Origin: Methylibium sp965279545
Lineage (GTDB): Bacteria > Pseudomonadota > Gammaproteobacteria > Burkholderiales > Burkholderiaceae_C
Assembly (NCBI RefSeq): GCF_965279545.1
Contig: NZ_OZ257250.1
Coordinates: forward strand, 2,790,001 to 2,854,000
Length of the DNA stretch: 64,000 nucleotides
Reading direction: 5' to 3'
In this document: positions 18,354 through 26,477 of the stretch, one piece after another
How positions within the stretch are numbered: the stretch's first letter is position 1
How the letters are laid out: every line of letters starts with the position of its first letter
The notes under the pieces: generated by a model
The model's database searches: none
The model's input: only the letters and a program-made list of their open reading frames with translations
What the model was told of the DNA's origin: nothing
Made by a program: the position numbers and the translations under genes

Positions 18354-18497
18354 TTGTACGGCATGTAGTTGTGGCTGCGGCCCGCGGCGTGCGCCGCTTC
18401 ACCTGCGGCCTGCGTCCGCAGATGAGCCTGCACCGCAACAGACTGTCGGCCGGCACGCATTACTTCACCACGACCCATTTGTACGGCATGTAGTTGT
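18337..18497. repeat. 36-bp direct repeat: duplicated dppA 3' end
   Basis: Bases 18337-18372 and 18462-18497 are identical except at one position (18344 versus 18469) and lie exactly 125 bases apart. The right copy is the authentic end of dppA, encoding NYMPYKWVVVK and the stop. The left copy encodes the same peptide and stop, although no dppA body is attached. The 89 bases between them are GC-rich and show no gene. Either a second dppA once lay here and was deleted except for its tail, or a short tandem duplication occurred. An assembly error is possible. Confidence 0.85.
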
Positions 18498-20025
18498 CGG
18501 CCAGTTGCACGAGTTCGATGTTCTTCTTCATCGCCCAGGCCAGCGCCTGCTGGTGCAGGGGGATGTGGCCGACATCGTCCTGGTGGAGCTTGAAGGCCTC
18601 GCGGATCATCTCGCCGCGTTTTGCCGCGTCGATCTCCGACTGCACTTTCTGCGTCAGCTCGTCGATGCGCGGATTGCTGTACCCGCCCAGGTTGTATTGC
18701 CCCTGGCCCTTGTCGTTGGGCGTGGCCATCAGCGCGCTCAGCACGTTGTGTGCATCGTAGGTGCCGGGGGTCCAGCCCAGCAGGTAGAAGCTGGTGTCGC
18801 GGCGCAGGATCTTCGGGAAGTAGCTGGCCTTGCTCTCGGTCTGCAGACTGACCTTGACGCCGACGCGCGCCAGGTTCGCGGCAACCGCCTGACAGATCGC
18901 AGCATCGTTGACATAGCGGTCGTTCGGGCAATTCAGGCCGACCTCGAAGCCGTTCGGATAGCCGGCTTCGGCGAGCAGCCTTTTCGCCGCGTCGATGTCG
19001 TAGGGCAGGCGCTTGTTCAGCTCGGGCACGAAGCCCTTCACGCCCGGCGCCAGCATCAGCGCGGTCGGCGTCGCCGCGTTGCGCATCACGCGGCTCTTGA
19101 TGGCCTCGATGTCGATCGCCTGGTAGAAGGCCTGGCGGACCCTGCGGTCCTTGAATGGATTGCGGCCCTTGACGTCGGAGTTCAGCAACTCGTCGCGCTG
19201 CTGGTCCATGCCGAGGAAGATCGTGCGCAGCTCGGGTCCCTGCAGCAGCTTGAAGGCGGGATTCACCTTGATGCGCTCGATGTCCTGCAGCGGCGTGGGC
19301 TCCATCACGTCGATCTCGCCCGACAGCAGCGCCGCCACCCGCGTGGCATCGTTGCCGATGGGCGTGAACACCACCTCGTCGACGTTGCCTTCGACCCGGC
19401 TCCAGTAGCCCGGATTGCGCACGAGCACCGTGCGCACCGAGGGTTGCCGCTCCTTCAGGCGAAACGGCCCGGTGCCATTGGTCTTGAACGATGCCGTGTT
19501 CTCGATGCCCTTGCGGCGATCCACCGGTGTCTGCGCCTTGTTCGCGATGCACCAGGCCTTGCTCATCATGTAGACCGAGGCAATCACGTCGGGCAGGATC
19601 GCAAAGGCCGCCGTGGTCTCGATCTCGACGGTGTGCTCGTCGATGCGCCGCACCGCCTTGAACGAGGCGGTGTAGCCCTTCATGTCCGAACCCTCGCCGG
19701 CGGCCCGCTCGAACGAGAACACCACGTCGTCGGCCGTGAACGGCGTGCCGTCGTGGAATCGGACACCACGGCGCAGCTCGAAGCGCCACACCGTCGGCGA
19801 GGTCTGCGCCCAGCGGGTGGCCAGGCCGGGTTCGAGCCGCAGTTGCTTGTCGCGTGCCACCAGCGGCTCGTAGATATTGCTGGCAAAGCTGAGTTGCACG
19901 GACTCGTTGAGCGAATGCGGGTCCATCGACTGGGCATCGCCCTGGTTCGCGACACGCAGCGTCACCGCCTGGGCCGCGGCGAGCTGCAAGACCAGGACGG
20001 CCGTGATCGCAACGAACTTGAACAC
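18460..20025 (-). CDS. dppA: Peptide-type ABC transporter substrate-binding protein (family 5)
   Basis: The 521-residue periplasmic protein has a signal peptide (MFKFVAITAVLVLQLAAAQA) and the SBP family 5 hallmarks. These are NIYEPLVARDKQL, WRFELRRGVRFHDGTPFTADDVVFSFERA, GTGPFRLKE and DRRVRQAFYQAIDIEAI. It captures the solute and delivers it to DppB and DppC. The ATG has GAGGAGAG just upstream, ten bases after the dppB stop. The cargo is probably a peptide, but family members also bind haem, nickel chelates or glutathione. Its last 12 codons are duplicated downstream. Confidence 0.93.
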   Translation of the reverse strand: MFKFVAITAVLVLQLAAAQAVTLRVANQGDAQSMDPHSLNESVQLSFASNIYEPLVARDKQLRLEPGLATRWAQTSPTVWRFELRRGVRFHDGTPFTADDVVFSFERAAGEGSDMKGYTASFKAVRRIDEHTVEIETTAAFAILPDVIASVYMMSKAWCIANKAQTPVDRRKGIENTASFKTNGTGPFRLKERQPSVRTVLVRNPGYWSRVEGNVDEVVFTPIGNDATRVAALLSGEIDVMEPTPLQDIERIKVNPAFKLLQGPELRTIFLGMDQQRDELLNSDVKGRNPFKDRRVRQAFYQAIDIEAIKSRVMRNAATPTALMLAPGVKGFVPELNKRLPYDIDAAKRLLAEAGYPNGFEVGLNCPNDRYVNDAAICQAVAANLARVGVKVSLQTESKASYFPKILRRDTSFYLLGWTPGTYDAHNVLSALMATPNDKGQGQYNLGGYSNPRIDELTQKVQSEIDAAKRGEMIREAFKLHQDDVGHIPLHQQALAWAMKKNIELVQLADNYMPYKWVVVK

Positions 20026-20035
20026 ATCGCTCTCC

Positions 20036-21016
20036 TCAGTGCGCGGCGTCGCTGTCGAGGCGCAGCCGTGGATCGACCTCGAAGTAAAGCAAGTCGACGA
20101 CCAGGTTGATCGCGACGAAGATCAGCGCGATGAGGCACAAATAGGCCGCCATCACCGGAATGTCGGCAAAGCTCACCGCCTGGATGAACAGCAGGCCCAT
20201 GCCCGGCCACTGGAACACCGTCTCGGTGATGATCGCAAAGGCGATCAGCGAGCCGAGCTGCAGGCCGGTGATCGTGATCACCGGCACCAGCGTGTTCTTC
20301 AGGGCATGGCCGAAGTGCACCGCGCGATCGGTGAGCCCGCGGGCCCGCGCGAACCTGATGTAGTCGCTGCGCAGCACCTCCAGCATCTCGGTACGCACCA
20401 GCCGCATGATCAGCGTGAGCTGGAACACCGCCAGCGTGACCGATGGCAGGATCAGGTGCTGCCAGCCGCTGGCCGTGAGCCAGCCCGTCGTCCAGCCGCC
20501 GATCGTGAGCACCTCGCCGCGGCCGAAGCTCGGCAGCCAGTGCAGCCAGACCGAGAACACCAGGATCAGCAGGATGCCGATCAGGAAGGTGGGCAGCGAG
20601 ACACCGAGCAGCGAAACCGTCATCAGCAGCTGCGACAGGACACTGCCCCGCCGGAGCGCCGCGATCACCCCCATCGGCACACCGACCGCGAGAGCGAGCA
20701 CGGCCGCAGTGAACGAGAGCTCGAGCGTCGCCGGGAGGCGCTCGGCGATCAGCGCCGACACCTTGCGCCCCTGCCGCAGGCTCAGGCCGAACTCGCCTTG
20801 CACGGCATTGCCGATGAAGCGCGCGAACTGCAGCACGAACGGTCGGTCCAGGCCAAGGTCGGCGCGCAGTTGACTGCGCTGCTCGGGCGTCGCGTCCTGA
20901 CCCAGCAGGTTGGTGACCGGGTCACCGACGTGCTGGAACAGCATGAACGCGATGAAAGCGACCGCCAGCATCACGACCACGGCTTGGAGAAGGCGTCGAA
21001 ACAGGAAGGCCAGCAT
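20036..21016 (-). CDS. dppB: Peptide-type ABC transporter permease (DppB/OppB)
   Basis: The 326-residue permease begins MLAFLFRRLLQAVVVMLAVAF, the conserved first transmembrane helix of this family. It has the GDPVTNLLGQDATPEQRSQLRADLGLDRPF periplasmic stretch, split here by the first loop. The EAA loop is DYIRFARARGLTDRAVHFGHALKN. It is the first gene of the B-A-C-D-F operon. An ATG eight codons upstream (21040), with GAGGG some 12 bases before it, is an alternative start. DppB and DppC together form the membrane channel. Confidence 0.92.
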   Translation of the reverse strand: MLAFLFRRLLQAVVVMLAVAFIAFMLFQHVGDPVTNLLGQDATPEQRSQLRADLGLDRPFVLQFARFIGNAVQGEFGLSLRQGRKVSALIAERLPATLELSFTAAVLALAVGVPMGVIAALRRGSVLSQLLMTVSLLGVSLPTFLIGILLILVFSVWLHWLPSFGRGEVLTIGGWTTGWLTASGWQHLILPSVTLAVFQLTLIMRLVRTEMLEVLRSDYIRFARARGLTDRAVHFGHALKNTLVPVITITGLQLGSLIAFAIITETVFQWPGMGLLFIQAVSFADIPVMAAYLCLIALIFVAINLVVDLLYFEVDPRLRLDSDAAH

Positions 21017-21148
21017 GGTTGCGCGGTGTTGGAGGGCCATTGTGGCTGCGCCCTCGTCGCACCGCCTTTCCGGCGGGCTTTGCGCCACCTGCAGTTCCGT
21101 CGGACGACCCCTTGGCAGGTCTCGCATGCCCCGCCGTGCGACGTTCGA

Positions 21149-21904
21149 TCAGTTCGGCGCAGCGCCCAGCTGGGCGCCGCTCAGGCAGACCGCGCCGTAC
21201 CAGGCCAGCGCCGACGTGCCGGTGTTGTCGGCATCGGTCATGAGGCCGACGCCGATCAGGGTACCGGGCGCCTCACCGAACGCACGCCGGTAGTCGGCCG
21301 CGATGTCACGCTCGTGCTCGCGCCACTGCTGCAGATGGCCCGGGCCGGATTCGACGACGATCTTGCGGATGCGCTCGCTGCGCGGGTTGATCACCACGCT
21401 CTCGAGCGGCGCCTGGTTGTCCCAGACGTACATCAGCGTCGCGTACGGCGGGCGCTCGCCCATCACGGCCTGCGCCAGCTCGAACAGTGCCTGGTCCTTC
21501 GCCGGCAGCAGCTCATGGTCGCCGTCGAAGGCGAGCACGACGCGCACCGGCGAGTCCTCGGTGTCCCGCTGTCGCACGTCGGCCTTGGCAATCAGCGAGG
21601 CCACGCGCCACGAGAACCTCAGCGTCCCGAGTGCCGCGGGCTCGAGATGGATCGGGTAACGCAGCATGCTGGCCGAGGCTTCGGCACGTGCCCGCACCAC
21701 CGCCCGCCCGGCATCGGCAGCGAGGTCATAGCGTGTGGCGCGCTTGCCCGGTAGCGCATGAGGCTGCCACATGGGAATGCACTGCGCGGACCATGCACCC
21801 GTCAGCGGCCGCTGGACCAGCGACTCGCCACCCGGTCCGCTTGCGCAGGCACTCAATCCTCCCATCACCACGAAAGCGATGCGCCTTAGCAGCGAGAACA
21901 ACAA
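21149..21904 (-). CDS. DUF3047 family protein, probable lipoprotein
   Basis: The 251-residue protein matches the DUF3047 family: the LRFSWRVASLIAKADVRQRDTEDSPVRVVLAFDG block, then YATLMYVWDNQAPLESVVINPRSERIRKIVVESG and GVGLMTDADNTG. No function is established for the family. The preferred start is a TTG with GGAGT about seven bases upstream. This gives a hydrophobic N-terminus ending in VMGGLSAC, a fair lipobox, so the mature protein is likely anchored to a membrane in the periplasm. It lies 132 bases before dppB in the same direction and just after the porin terminator. A link to the transporter is only suggested by position. Confidence 0.8.
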   Translation of the reverse strand: MLFSLLRRIAFVVMGGLSACASGPGGESLVQRPLTGAWSAQCIPMWQPHALPGKRATRYDLAADAGRAVVRARAEASASMLRYPIHLEPAALGTLRFSWRVASLIAKADVRQRDTEDSPVRVVLAFDGDHELLPAKDQALFELAQAVMGERPPYATLMYVWDNQAPLESVVINPRSERIRKIVVESGPGHLQQWREHERDIAADYRRAFGEAPGTLIGVGLMTDADNTGTSALAWYGAVCLSGAQLGAAPN

Positions 21905-21954
21905 GACAGGACTCCGGCGGACATCAAGGAAACGGTGCTCTCGAACACAAAACG

Positions 21955-21983
21955 AAAGAGGCGCCCCGCAGGGCGCCTCTTTC
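21955..21983 (-). terminator. Rho-independent terminator of the second porin gene
   Basis: AAAGAGGCGCCC (21955-21966) and GGGCGCCTCTTT (21971-21982) form a perfect 12-bp stem with a four-base loop. The T run reads off the minus strand (TTTCGTTTT). It starts 17 bases after the porin stop codon. Confidence 0.92.
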
Positions 21984-21999
21984 AGCGGCACAACTCGGT

Positions 22000-23034
22000 T
22001 TAGAAGTTGTGACCGATGCCGACCAGGAACTGGTCTGCGCCGTTCAAGTTGACGGTGCCGTCGTTGTCAGACTCGCGGTGGAGGTAGGCGGTGTACAGCT
22101 GGGTCCGCTTGGACAGCGAGTAGCGCAGCGAAGCGCCATACTTGTCCTGCTTGCGGCTGCCGCCAGCGTCCAGATCGACCTTTGCATGGGTGTACTGGGC
22201 CCGGAATTCGAAGGCACCGAAGGGCACCAGCACGCCAACGTTGTACGCATCGACGTCGCCAATAACAGCAGACTGCGCGAGGTTCGTGCCGAAATCGGTG
22301 GTGTTCTGATAGCCCAGACCCAGCGTCGCGACACCGAAGTCGTAGCTGGCACCCACGGTGGCAACCTTGTTGTAGGCGCTGCCGCCGGTCGGCGGCTCGG
22401 CGTACTCCTCGTAGGAGATGCCCGCCTTCAGCGGACCTGCAGCGTAGCCGAGCAACACACCTTGCTGGCGAGCGGTGGTACCTTCACCGGCGGCCACCAA
22501 CCCGCGCACCTGGAAGCCGCTGAGGTTCGGCGACAGGTACACGATTGCATTGTCGACGCGGGTGCCGAAGTTCTGGAACAGGACCCTGCCGGCAGAAGCG
22601 GCAAAGTTGCTGTCCACGACCGTGAGTTCGCCTTCAGCCGTGAGGTCAGAGCCATAGCCCAGATTCAGCTGACGGGTCAGCGTGTCGTGGCGGCCGAGGC
22701 GGATTTCGCCCAGGCTGGCCGAGCTCAGACCGACCCATGCCTGACGATCAAACAGCTTGGTCGCGTTGGCGGCACTGCCGTCGTCGGAATTGAAGCCCGA
22801 CTCGAGCACGAAATTGGCCTTCAAGCCACCGCCCAGATCTTCACTGCCCTTCAGGCCCCAGCGCGAGCCACCGATCGGCTGGTGGTTGTTCAGCGTGGTC
22901 TTCGAATCGAGGATGCTGCCGTCGGTCCAGGTGACAGCGGTGTCCAGACGGCCATACAGCGTCACCGACGACTGCGCCGACGCGGCGCCAGCGAATGCAC
23001 CCAGAACGGCCAGAGCGAGTACTGATTTTTTCAT
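22000..23034 (-). CDS. Outer-membrane porin, gram-negative trimeric type
   Basis: The 344-residue precursor has the signal peptide MKKSVLALAVLGAFAGAASA, then QSSVTLYGRLDTAVTW. It ends in GADQFLVGIGHNF with the terminal Phe. Family strands such as SRWGLKGSEDLGGGLKANFVLESGFN and RQAWVGLSSASLGEIRLGRHD are well conserved, which points to a general diffusion porin. GGAGA precedes the ATG by eight bases. A strong terminator follows the gene and a gap of nearly 300 bases precedes it, so it is a single-gene unit as expected for an abundant porin. It is closer to the Burkholderiales Omp32 standard than the 423-residue porin at the left of the window. Confidence 0.93.
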   Translation of the reverse strand: MKKSVLALAVLGAFAGAASAQSSVTLYGRLDTAVTWTDGSILDSKTTLNNHQPIGGSRWGLKGSEDLGGGLKANFVLESGFNSDDGSAANATKLFDRQAWVGLSSASLGEIRLGRHDTLTRQLNLGYGSDLTAEGELTVVDSNFAASAGRVLFQNFGTRVDNAIVYLSPNLSGFQVRGLVAAGEGTTARQQGVLLGYAAGPLKAGISYEEYAEPPTGGSAYNKVATVGASYDFGVATLGLGYQNTTDFGTNLAQSAVIGDVDAYNVGVLVPFGAFEFRAQYTHAKVDLDAGGSRKQDKYGASLRYSLSKRTQLYTAYLHRESDNDGTVNLNGADQFLVGIGHNF

Positions 23035-23326
23035 TGCAACTATCTCCAGAGTTGAACATGTGGTTCCGGCCGATCCGAACAGGCCACCCAAAAGCAGTGC
23101 CATCGATCGCCAGCCGTCCCAACTGCGGAGATTCGACCAGACGCCCGGCGATGCCGCCAGAGCCTCACCGCTTTCTGTACCCATTCTGTTGTGGTGAGGC
23201 AACTAAGAAGCACGATATTGGTGCCAGAAAGCCACGTCATACAGCCGACACAAATCTCCGACTTCTATAAAACTGGCGTGAGAATCGGCACGAATTTCAG
23301 GCGCCTGCCACTCTTTGCCCCAGACC
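23035..23326. promoter_or_regulatory. Divergent regulatory region of porin and coq7
   Basis: This 292-base gap holds the long porin leader and the coq7 promoter. For coq7 a TATAAA box (23266-23271) has a weak CCGACA (23245-23250) 15 bases upstream. The porin would have a leader of up to about 200 bases. No reading frame with a ribosome site is evident in it, and no clear porin -35/-10 pair could be fixed. Confidence 0.4.
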
Positions 23327-23965
23327 ATGCCCACACTCAGCCGCACCGATCAGGTGATCTCCTTGCTCGACAAGGCCTTGAGCACCGTTTTTGGGACTCA
23401 CTCGGCGTCCCGCCCCACGCCCCGACCGGCCAGCGACTCCGGCGCGTCGCTCAGCCCGCAGGAGAGAGCGCTCTCCGTGTCGCTGATGCGCGTGAACCAC
23501 GTCGGCGAAGTCTGTGCTCAGGCCCTCTACGACTCGCAAGCATTGAGCACGAGCAATCCGGCCCTCAAGGCCCAGTTCGCGGCCGCGGCTCGGGAGGAGA
23601 CCGACCACCTCGCGTGGACCGAAGCCCGACTGACCGAACTGGGCGGACGGACCAGCTGGCTCAATCCGCTGTGGTACGCCGGCGCCTTTGGCCTGGGCGT
23701 GATCGCGGGGCGCATCGGTGACGCGGCCAGCCTGGGCTTCGTGGTCGAAACGGAGCGGCAGGTGGAACAGCACCTCATGCTTCACCTCGACCGGCTACCG
23801 GCCACCGACGCCGAATCCCGGGCCATCGTGGCTCAGATGCGCGAAGACGAAGCCAGGCACGCCAACGCCGCCGAGCGCGCCGGAGGTGCACCGCTGCCAC
23901 TGCCCGTGCGCTGGGCGATGCGCGGCATGGCGAAGCTCATGACGGCCACCGCGCATCACATTTGA
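23327..23965 (+). CDS. coq7: 2-Nonaprenyl-3-methyl-6-methoxy-1,4-benzoquinol hydroxylase
   Basis: The 212-residue di-iron enzyme carries out the late ring hydroxylation in ubiquinone synthesis. Iron ligands appear in ALSVSLMRVNHVGEVCAQALY (first Glu with the NHxGE motif), EETDHLAWTEARL (E..H pair) and VVETERQVEQHL plus EDEARHANAAE. A hydrophobic hairpin (LWYAGAFGLGVIAGRIG) allows membrane association. The N-terminus to about residue 45 is a variable linker. The ATG beginning MPTLSRTDQV was chosen over a TTG four codons earlier. It is divergent from the porin. Confidence 0.95.
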   Translation: MPTLSRTDQVISLLDKALSTVFGTHSASRPTPRPASDSGASLSPQERALSVSLMRVNHVGEVCAQALYDSQALSTSNPALKAQFAAAAREETDHLAWTEARLTELGGRTSWLNPLWYAGAFGLGVIAGRIGDAASLGFVVETERQVEQHLMLHLDRLPATDAESRAIVAQMREDEARHANAAERAGGAPLPLPVRWAMRGMAKLMTATAHHI

Positions 23966-24023
23966 ACGGGCCCCAGCCGGGCGGAGAAGTGCTGTTGCAA
24001 GGCAAGCAGGTGACGCTTCACAG

Positions 24024-24446
24024 CTAGACCTCGACGATTTCCACCCCGGTCGTCATGGCAGCGGTCTTGCCCAGCATGGCACTGGCCGAACAGTACTTGT
24101 CGTGCGACAGCGCCACGGCGCGCTCCACGGCAGCCAGCGACAGGCCCCGACCGCGGACGACGAACTGCATGTGGATCTTGGTGAATACCTTGGGATCGGT
24201 CGGTGCACGCTCGGCGCTCAACTTCACTTCGCAGCCGCGGATGTCGTGGCGTCCGCGCTTGAGGATCAACACCACGTCATAGGCAGCGCAGCCGCCGGTG
24301 CCAGCCAGCACAGTCTCCATCGGCCGCGGCGCCAGATTGCGCCCCCCTCCATCCGGTGCGCCATCCATTGAAAACAGATGCCCGCTGCCGGTCTCGGCGT
24401 TGAACGCCATGCCGGCCTCGGGTTGCCAGCGAACAGTGCACTCCAT
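24024..24446 (-). CDS. OsmC family peroxiredoxin-like protein
   Basis: The 140-residue protein has the OsmC/YhfA fold. The two redox-active cysteines are in GTGGCAAYDVV and HDKYCSASAML. In this family they reduce organic hydroperoxides. The PMETVLAGTGGC layout places it in the YhfA-like branch rather than classical Ohr. The ATG beginning MECTVRWQPE was chosen; in-frame sequence further upstream runs through the AT-rich regulatory region and lacks similarity. It converges on coq7 and is divergent from the small RNA and ilvA. Actual peroxidase activity is inferred from the family only. Confidence 0.88.
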   Translation of the reverse strand: MECTVRWQPEAGMAFNAETGSGHLFSMDGAPDGGGRNLAPRPMETVLAGTGGCAAYDVVLILKRGRHDIRGCEVKLSAERAPTDPKVFTKIHMQFVVRGRGLSLAAVERAVALSHDKYCSASAMLGKTAAMTTGVEIVEV

Positions 24447-24534
24447 GCTCGATTCCCTTCCAGAACTGGCGACGATTGTGCCAATCCGCACAAATAGGGA
24501 GCCTCCCCCCCTAGAAAAAGAACGCTCGTGCTTG

Positions 24535-24564
24535 TTGCGGCGCACCATCGTTCGGTTGTAGAAT
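24535..24564 (+). promoter_or_regulatory. Promoter of the candidate anti-SD small RNA
   Basis: TTGCGG (24535-24540) and TAGAAT (24559-24564) are separated by 18 bases and predict a start at about 24571. No open reading frame with a ribosome site follows before the terminator, which favours a non-coding product. Confidence 0.6.
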
Positions 24565-24570
24565 TTAATC

Positions 24571-24668
24571 ATCGATTGGACAAGGCACGTGCCCCAATCA
24601 CCGCTTGTCTCCTCCACCCTCCTCCATAGGTGGATTCAGCCCAAGGCCTCACGGCCTTGGGCTTTTTT
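24571..24668 (+). ncRNA. Candidate small RNA with anti-Shine-Dalgarno loop
   Basis: The roughly 98-nt unit folds into three stem-loops. SL1 pairs GATTGG (24574-24579) with CCAATC (24594-24599) around an inner GGC/GCC. SL2 pairs TCCACC (24613-24618) with GGTGGA (24629-24634) around the loop CTCCTCCATA. SL3 is a perfect 10-bp terminator. The SL2 loop carries CTCCTCC, complementary to ribosome-binding sites and matching the 3' end of 16S rRNA. A second CTCCTCC (24609-24615) lies at the base of SL2. I recall an Rfam family called Betaproteobacteria toxic small RNA with this kind of anti-SD hairpin and think this is a member or relative. It lies 101 bases upstream of ilvA, but its own terminator separates it from ilvA. 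Confidence 0.72.
24639..24668 (+). terminator. Rho-independent terminator of the small RNA
   Basis: GCCCAAGGCC (24639-24648) and GGCCTTGGGC (24653-24662) form a perfect 10-bp stem with a TCAC loop, followed by six T. It ends the unit that starts near 24571. Confidence 0.93.
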
Positions 24669-24769
24669 ATTGCGCCATCGCGGCGACCGGGCTTGTTGCG
24701 CTGCAGCGGCCGGCCATCAGGGCGCAAAGGCCTGCCTTATCATCGCGCCGCTTGTAACAAGGAGACTTC

Positions 24770-26350
24770 ATGGCCCGCGCCGCGTCGCGCCTCGCCTCGC
24801 GAACCCCATCCGCAAAGGCTGCTCGTCCCACGACCCAGGCCAAGCCCGACTACCTGCAACGCATCCTGACCGCGCGGGTGTATGACGTCGCCATCGAGTC
24901 CGCCTTGCAACTCGCACCTCAGCTCTCGCACCGCGTGGGCAACCAGGTCTGGCTCAAGCGCGAGGACGAGCAGCCCGTCTTCAGCTTCAAGCTGCGGGGC
25001 GCCTACAACAAGATGGTCCATCTGAGCGCCGCGCAACTCGAGCGCGGCGTGATCTGTGCCTCGGCCGGCAATCATGCCCAGGGCGTCGCGCTGTCGGCCC
25101 GCAAGCTCGGCTGCCACGCGACGGTGGTGATGCCCGTCACCACGCCCCAACTCAAGATCGAGGCGGTGCGCGCACTCGGTGGCAAGGTGGTGCTGCACGG
25201 TGACAGCTACTCGGATGCTTATGCGCACGCACTGCAGCTCGAGCGTGACGACGGGCAGACCTTCGTACACCCTTTCGACGATCCCGATGTGATCGCCGGC
25301 CAGGGCACGATCGCAATGGAAATCCTGCGCCAGCACCAGGGACCGATCGACGCGGTGTTCGTCGCGGTCGGCGGCGGTGGCCTGATCTCCGGGATAGCCG
25401 CCTACATCAAGGCGGTACGGCCCGAGATCCGTGTGATCGGTGTCCAGACCGTCGACTCGGACGCAATGGCGCGCTCGGTGCGGGCCGGCAAGCGCGTGAC
25501 GCTGCACGACGTGGGCCTGTTTTCCGACGGCACCGCGGTCAAGCTGGTAGGCAAGGAGACTTTCCGCCTGACGAGGCAGTTGGTCGACGACTTCGAGATC
25601 GTCGATACCGACGCGGTTTGCGCCGCGATCAAGGACGTCTTCCAGGACACGCGCTCGATCCTCGAGCCGGCCGGCGCCCTGGGCGTGGCGGCGGTCAAGC
25701 AGTATGCGGCGCGCACCGGCTGCACGGGCAAGACTTTCGTCGCGATCACCTGCGGCGCCAACATGAATTTCGACCGCCTGCGCTTCGTCGCCGAGCGGGC
25801 CGAGGTCGGCGAAGAACGCGAGGCCTTATTCGCCGTCACGATCCCCGAGGAGCGCGGCTCGTTCAAGCGCTTTTGCGAGCTTCTCGGACCCCGCAGCGTC
25901 ACCGAGTTCAACTACCGCATCTCGGATGCACGGAGCGCCCAGGTCTTCGTCGGCCTGGCGACGCGCGAGCACGGTGAGTCGACGCGCATCGCCGAACGCT
26001 TCCAGAAGCAGGGATTCGCGACCGTGGACCTGACCCACGACGAACTCGCCAAGACCCACATCCGCCACATGGTTGGCGGCCGCTCGGAGCTCGCGCGCGA
26101 CGAACGGCTGTTCCGTTTCGTCTTTCCGGAACGGCCTGGGGCGCTGATGCGCTTCCTGACCCGCATGCATCCGGACTGGAACATCAGCCTGTTCCACTAC
26201 CGGAACCAGGGCGCCGATTACGGCCGCATCCTCGTCGGGCTGCAGATCCCGCGCGGCGCGCAGCGCGCGCTGCGCGAATTCCTTGCAACGCTCGACTATC
26301 CCTGTGTCGAGGAGACACGCAACCCCGTCTACCAGCTCTTCCTGCGTTGA
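24770..26350 (+). CDS. ilvA: Threonine ammonia-lyase, biosynthetic
   Basis: The 526-residue PLP enzyme deaminates threonine to 2-oxobutanoate, the entry step of isoleucine synthesis. The PLP lysine is Lys74 in FSFKLRGAYNKM. SAGNHAQGVALSA and the phosphate-binding VAVGGGGLISGI follow. Two C-terminal ACT-like domains (about residues 345-425 and 435-520, containing EERGSFKRFCELLG and FPERPGALMRFL) place it in the long, isoleucine-regulated biosynthetic class. The ATG has AGGAGA upstream. The first 25 residues are an unconserved basic extension. No attenuator-type leader peptide was seen; only the separately terminated small RNA lies upstream. Confidence 0.96.
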   Translation: MARAASRLASRTPSAKAARPTTQAKPDYLQRILTARVYDVAIESALQLAPQLSHRVGNQVWLKREDEQPVFSFKLRGAYNKMVHLSAAQLERGVICASAGNHAQGVALSARKLGCHATVVMPVTTPQLKIEAVRALGGKVVLHGDSYSDAYAHALQLERDDGQTFVHPFDDPDVIAGQGTIAMEILRQHQGPIDAVFVAVGGGGLISGIAAYIKAVRPEIRVIGVQTVDSDAMARSVRAGKRVTLHDVGLFSDGTAVKLVGKETFRLTRQLVDDFEIVDTDAVCAAIKDVFQDTRSILEPAGALGVAAVKQYAARTGCTGKTFVAITCGANMNFDRLRFVAERAEVGEEREALFAVTIPEERGSFKRFCELLGPRSVTEFNYRISDARSAQVFVGLATREHGESTRIAERFQKQGFATVDLTHDELAKTHIRHMVGGRSELARDERLFRFVFPERPGALMRFLTRMHPDWNISLFHYRNQGADYGRILVGLQIPRGAQRALREFLATLDYPCVEETRNPVYQLFLR

Positions 26351-26477
26351 GCGCTGTGCTCCGGGTGATTGCTTGCGGTGATCGGGAGCCGCGGGCTGAT
26401 TCAGATGCCCCGATCCGCGATTGTCGCCAGGTCGGCGCAGGGCCCACAATCCCACTGGACCAACCCTCCCCTCCACC

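Noticed and set aside
18335..18459. Coding extension of dppA into the duplicated tail
   Set aside because: The authentic dppA frame stops at 18460. The duplicate is reached only from another frame whose upstream product is a shadow.
18127..20109. A 660-codon plus-strand open frame
   Set aside because: It mirrors dppA and dppC, whose motifs are unambiguous. No plausible ribosome site or domain was seen.
26351..26477. Cobalamin riboswitch upstream of cobT
   Set aside because: The 127-base gap is too short for the class and lacks its conserved box.
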